DNA from: Bacillota bacterium
GTDB lineage: Bacteria; Bacillota; Clostridia; Lutisporales; Lutisporaceae
Reading direction: 5' to 3'
DNA: 5,600 bases
Assembly (NCBI GenBank): GCA_023405875.1
Contig: JAEXXN010000281.1
Span: 1 to 5,600 of the forward strand
The translations under genes were made by a program, and so were the position numbers. Of this stretch, positions 4,984 to 5,600 are shown piece by piece. Within the stretch, counting starts at the first letter, position 1; the number at the start of each line of letters is the position of its first letter. The notes beneath the pieces were generated by a model that was given only the letters and a program-made list of their open reading frames with translations, had not been told where the DNA came from and made no database searches.

Positions 4984-5044
4984 AAAGCAGAAAGAACCGT
5001 CCCCGTTGCTTGCCCAAGCAAAGGGGACGGTTCTTTTTGCTTTT
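4983..5044. terminator. Very long bidirectional terminator hairpin
   Basis: AAAGAACCGTCCCC (4991-5004) pairs with GGGGACGGTTCTTT (5023-5036). The stem extends outward through a G-U pair and AAAAGCA/TGCTTTT to 22 bp. After one G-A mismatch an inner TTGCTT/AAGCAA stem closes a GCCC loop. T-rich runs follow on the plus strand, and shorter ones on the minus strand, so it can end both the exonuclease transcript and the convergent MFS transcript. It begins at the exonuclease stop codon. Its length exceeds what termination needs, and its core recurs at 5-25, so it is probably also a dispersed repeat. Confidence 0.85.
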
Positions 5045-5048
5045 TGTT

Positions 5049-5600
5049 TTAAGCCTTCAGCAAAACACTGATTCTTTCGGAACAAATCAACATTATTATG
5101 ATATAGGACAGGACAAAAGCCGGTAAAAGCCCTATAGTTGTATGAGCAACAATCAAGCCCAGCAGGGGCGGCAGAAAAGTAGCGCCTGTGTAAGCAAGAG
5201 CCATCTGATACCCCATGATTGCCTGGGAGTTTTCTTTACCGAAGCGGGAAGGCGTTTCATGCAGCATGCATGGGAAAATCGGAGCACAGCCCAGTCCGAT
5301 CATAATAAAGCCCATTAATGAAAAAAGGTCCGGCAAGGGCAGCAGCAGGAGAAATGCTCCCGCCAGTGTCGTGATTTGACCCATGCGTATCAGAAGCCGG
5401 TTATTGACCTTTAAGGTAATGAAGCCTGTTATCAGCCTGCCTACAGTAATTCCCCCGTAATATAAAGATACCCATTGTGCTGCCGTTGCTGCGGGCAGAT
5501 CCTTGATGTTTACCAGAAACCTGCTCCCCCATCAGCCCATAGTAGATTCCACGCCGCAATAGAACAAAACAGAAGCAAGGGAAAGCCGGACGCCCTTAAT
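5049..5600 (-). pseudogene. MFS transporter, C-terminal part, with in-frame stop
   Basis: The reverse frame from the window edge to the TAA at 5049 encodes the second half of a 12-TM major facilitator. It reads FYCGVESTMG, a TGA (5534-5532), then WGSRFLVN, LYYGGITVGRLITGF and a GLGCAPIFPCMLHETPSRFG segment, ending in hydrophobic helices. The YCGVE...WGS pattern and the APIFP loop are typical of FucP/sugar-type MFS proteins, and homology continues in the same frame on both sides of the TGA. No ATG, GTG or TTG start lies between the stop and the methionine at 5384, so the distal part would not be made as a whole domain. It is either a nonsense-mutated gene or a sequencing error. The substrate cannot be predicted. 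It is convergent with the exonuclease gene. Confidence 0.75.

Noticed and set aside
5505..5534. TGA in the MFS gene as a selenocysteine codon
   Set aside because: No convincing bacterial SECIS stem follows the codon, and MFS transporters are not selenoproteins.

Overview
The window comes from a low-to-moderate GC Firmicute, most likely an anaerobic member of the Clostridia. The inference rests on AGGAGG-type ribosome binding sites, sigma-A-like promoters, intrinsic terminators, a guanine riboswitch in front of xpt, a rubredoxin-fused rubrerythrin, and the xpt, rubrerythrin, RtcB and PrfH sequence types. No tRNA, rRNA, CRISPR array or transposase gene is visible.

Left part (1-2090), all genes on the minus strand. 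In transcription order there is a small DUF454/YbaN-family membrane protein (1576-1992), a rubrerythrin (1002-1496), then xanthine phosphoribosyltransferase (56-625). Xpt sits behind a complete purine riboswitch (aptamer 745-811) with a textbook antiterminator/terminator switch. A perfect 11-bp-arm palindrome (1532-1554) lies just ahead of rubrerythrin and looks like an operator. Two CGCG-centred palindromic elements lie in the leader of the DUF454 gene.

Middle (2091-4983), plus strand. A good promoter at 2171-2199 precedes a leader of about 300 bases that holds a long 5' hairpin, an 11-codon ORF with its own ribosome binding site, and two intrinsic-terminator-like hairpins. After it come an RtcB-family RNA ligase (2509-3576) and the release-factor homologue PrfH (3581-4174), spaced by 4 bases. 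RtcB/PrfH pairs are known to act on ribosomes whose 16S rRNA has been cut in the decoding centre: PrfH rescues the damaged ribosome and RtcB reseals the rRNA. A DEDDh 3'-5' exonuclease (4237-4983) follows with no visible terminator or strong promoter between, so it may be a third member of the transcription unit.

The leader is the most unusual part. No convincing promoter lies between the last terminator-like hairpin and rtcB, so expression of the repair operon is probably gated by transcription attenuation. The apical loop of the 5' hairpin is complementary over 7 bases to the stretch just before the first terminator, which suggests a pseudoknot-based or translation-sensing switch. I know of no described riboswitch that matches it.

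Right end (4983-5600). A 22-bp stem with a further inner stem forms a bidirectional terminator between the exonuclease and a convergent MFS transporter gene. The transporter reads as one frame to the window edge except for an in-frame TGA at 5532-5534, so it is called a pseudogene or a sequence error. The same AGAACCGT core recurs in a hairpin at bases 5-25, suggesting a dispersed extragenic palindrome family.
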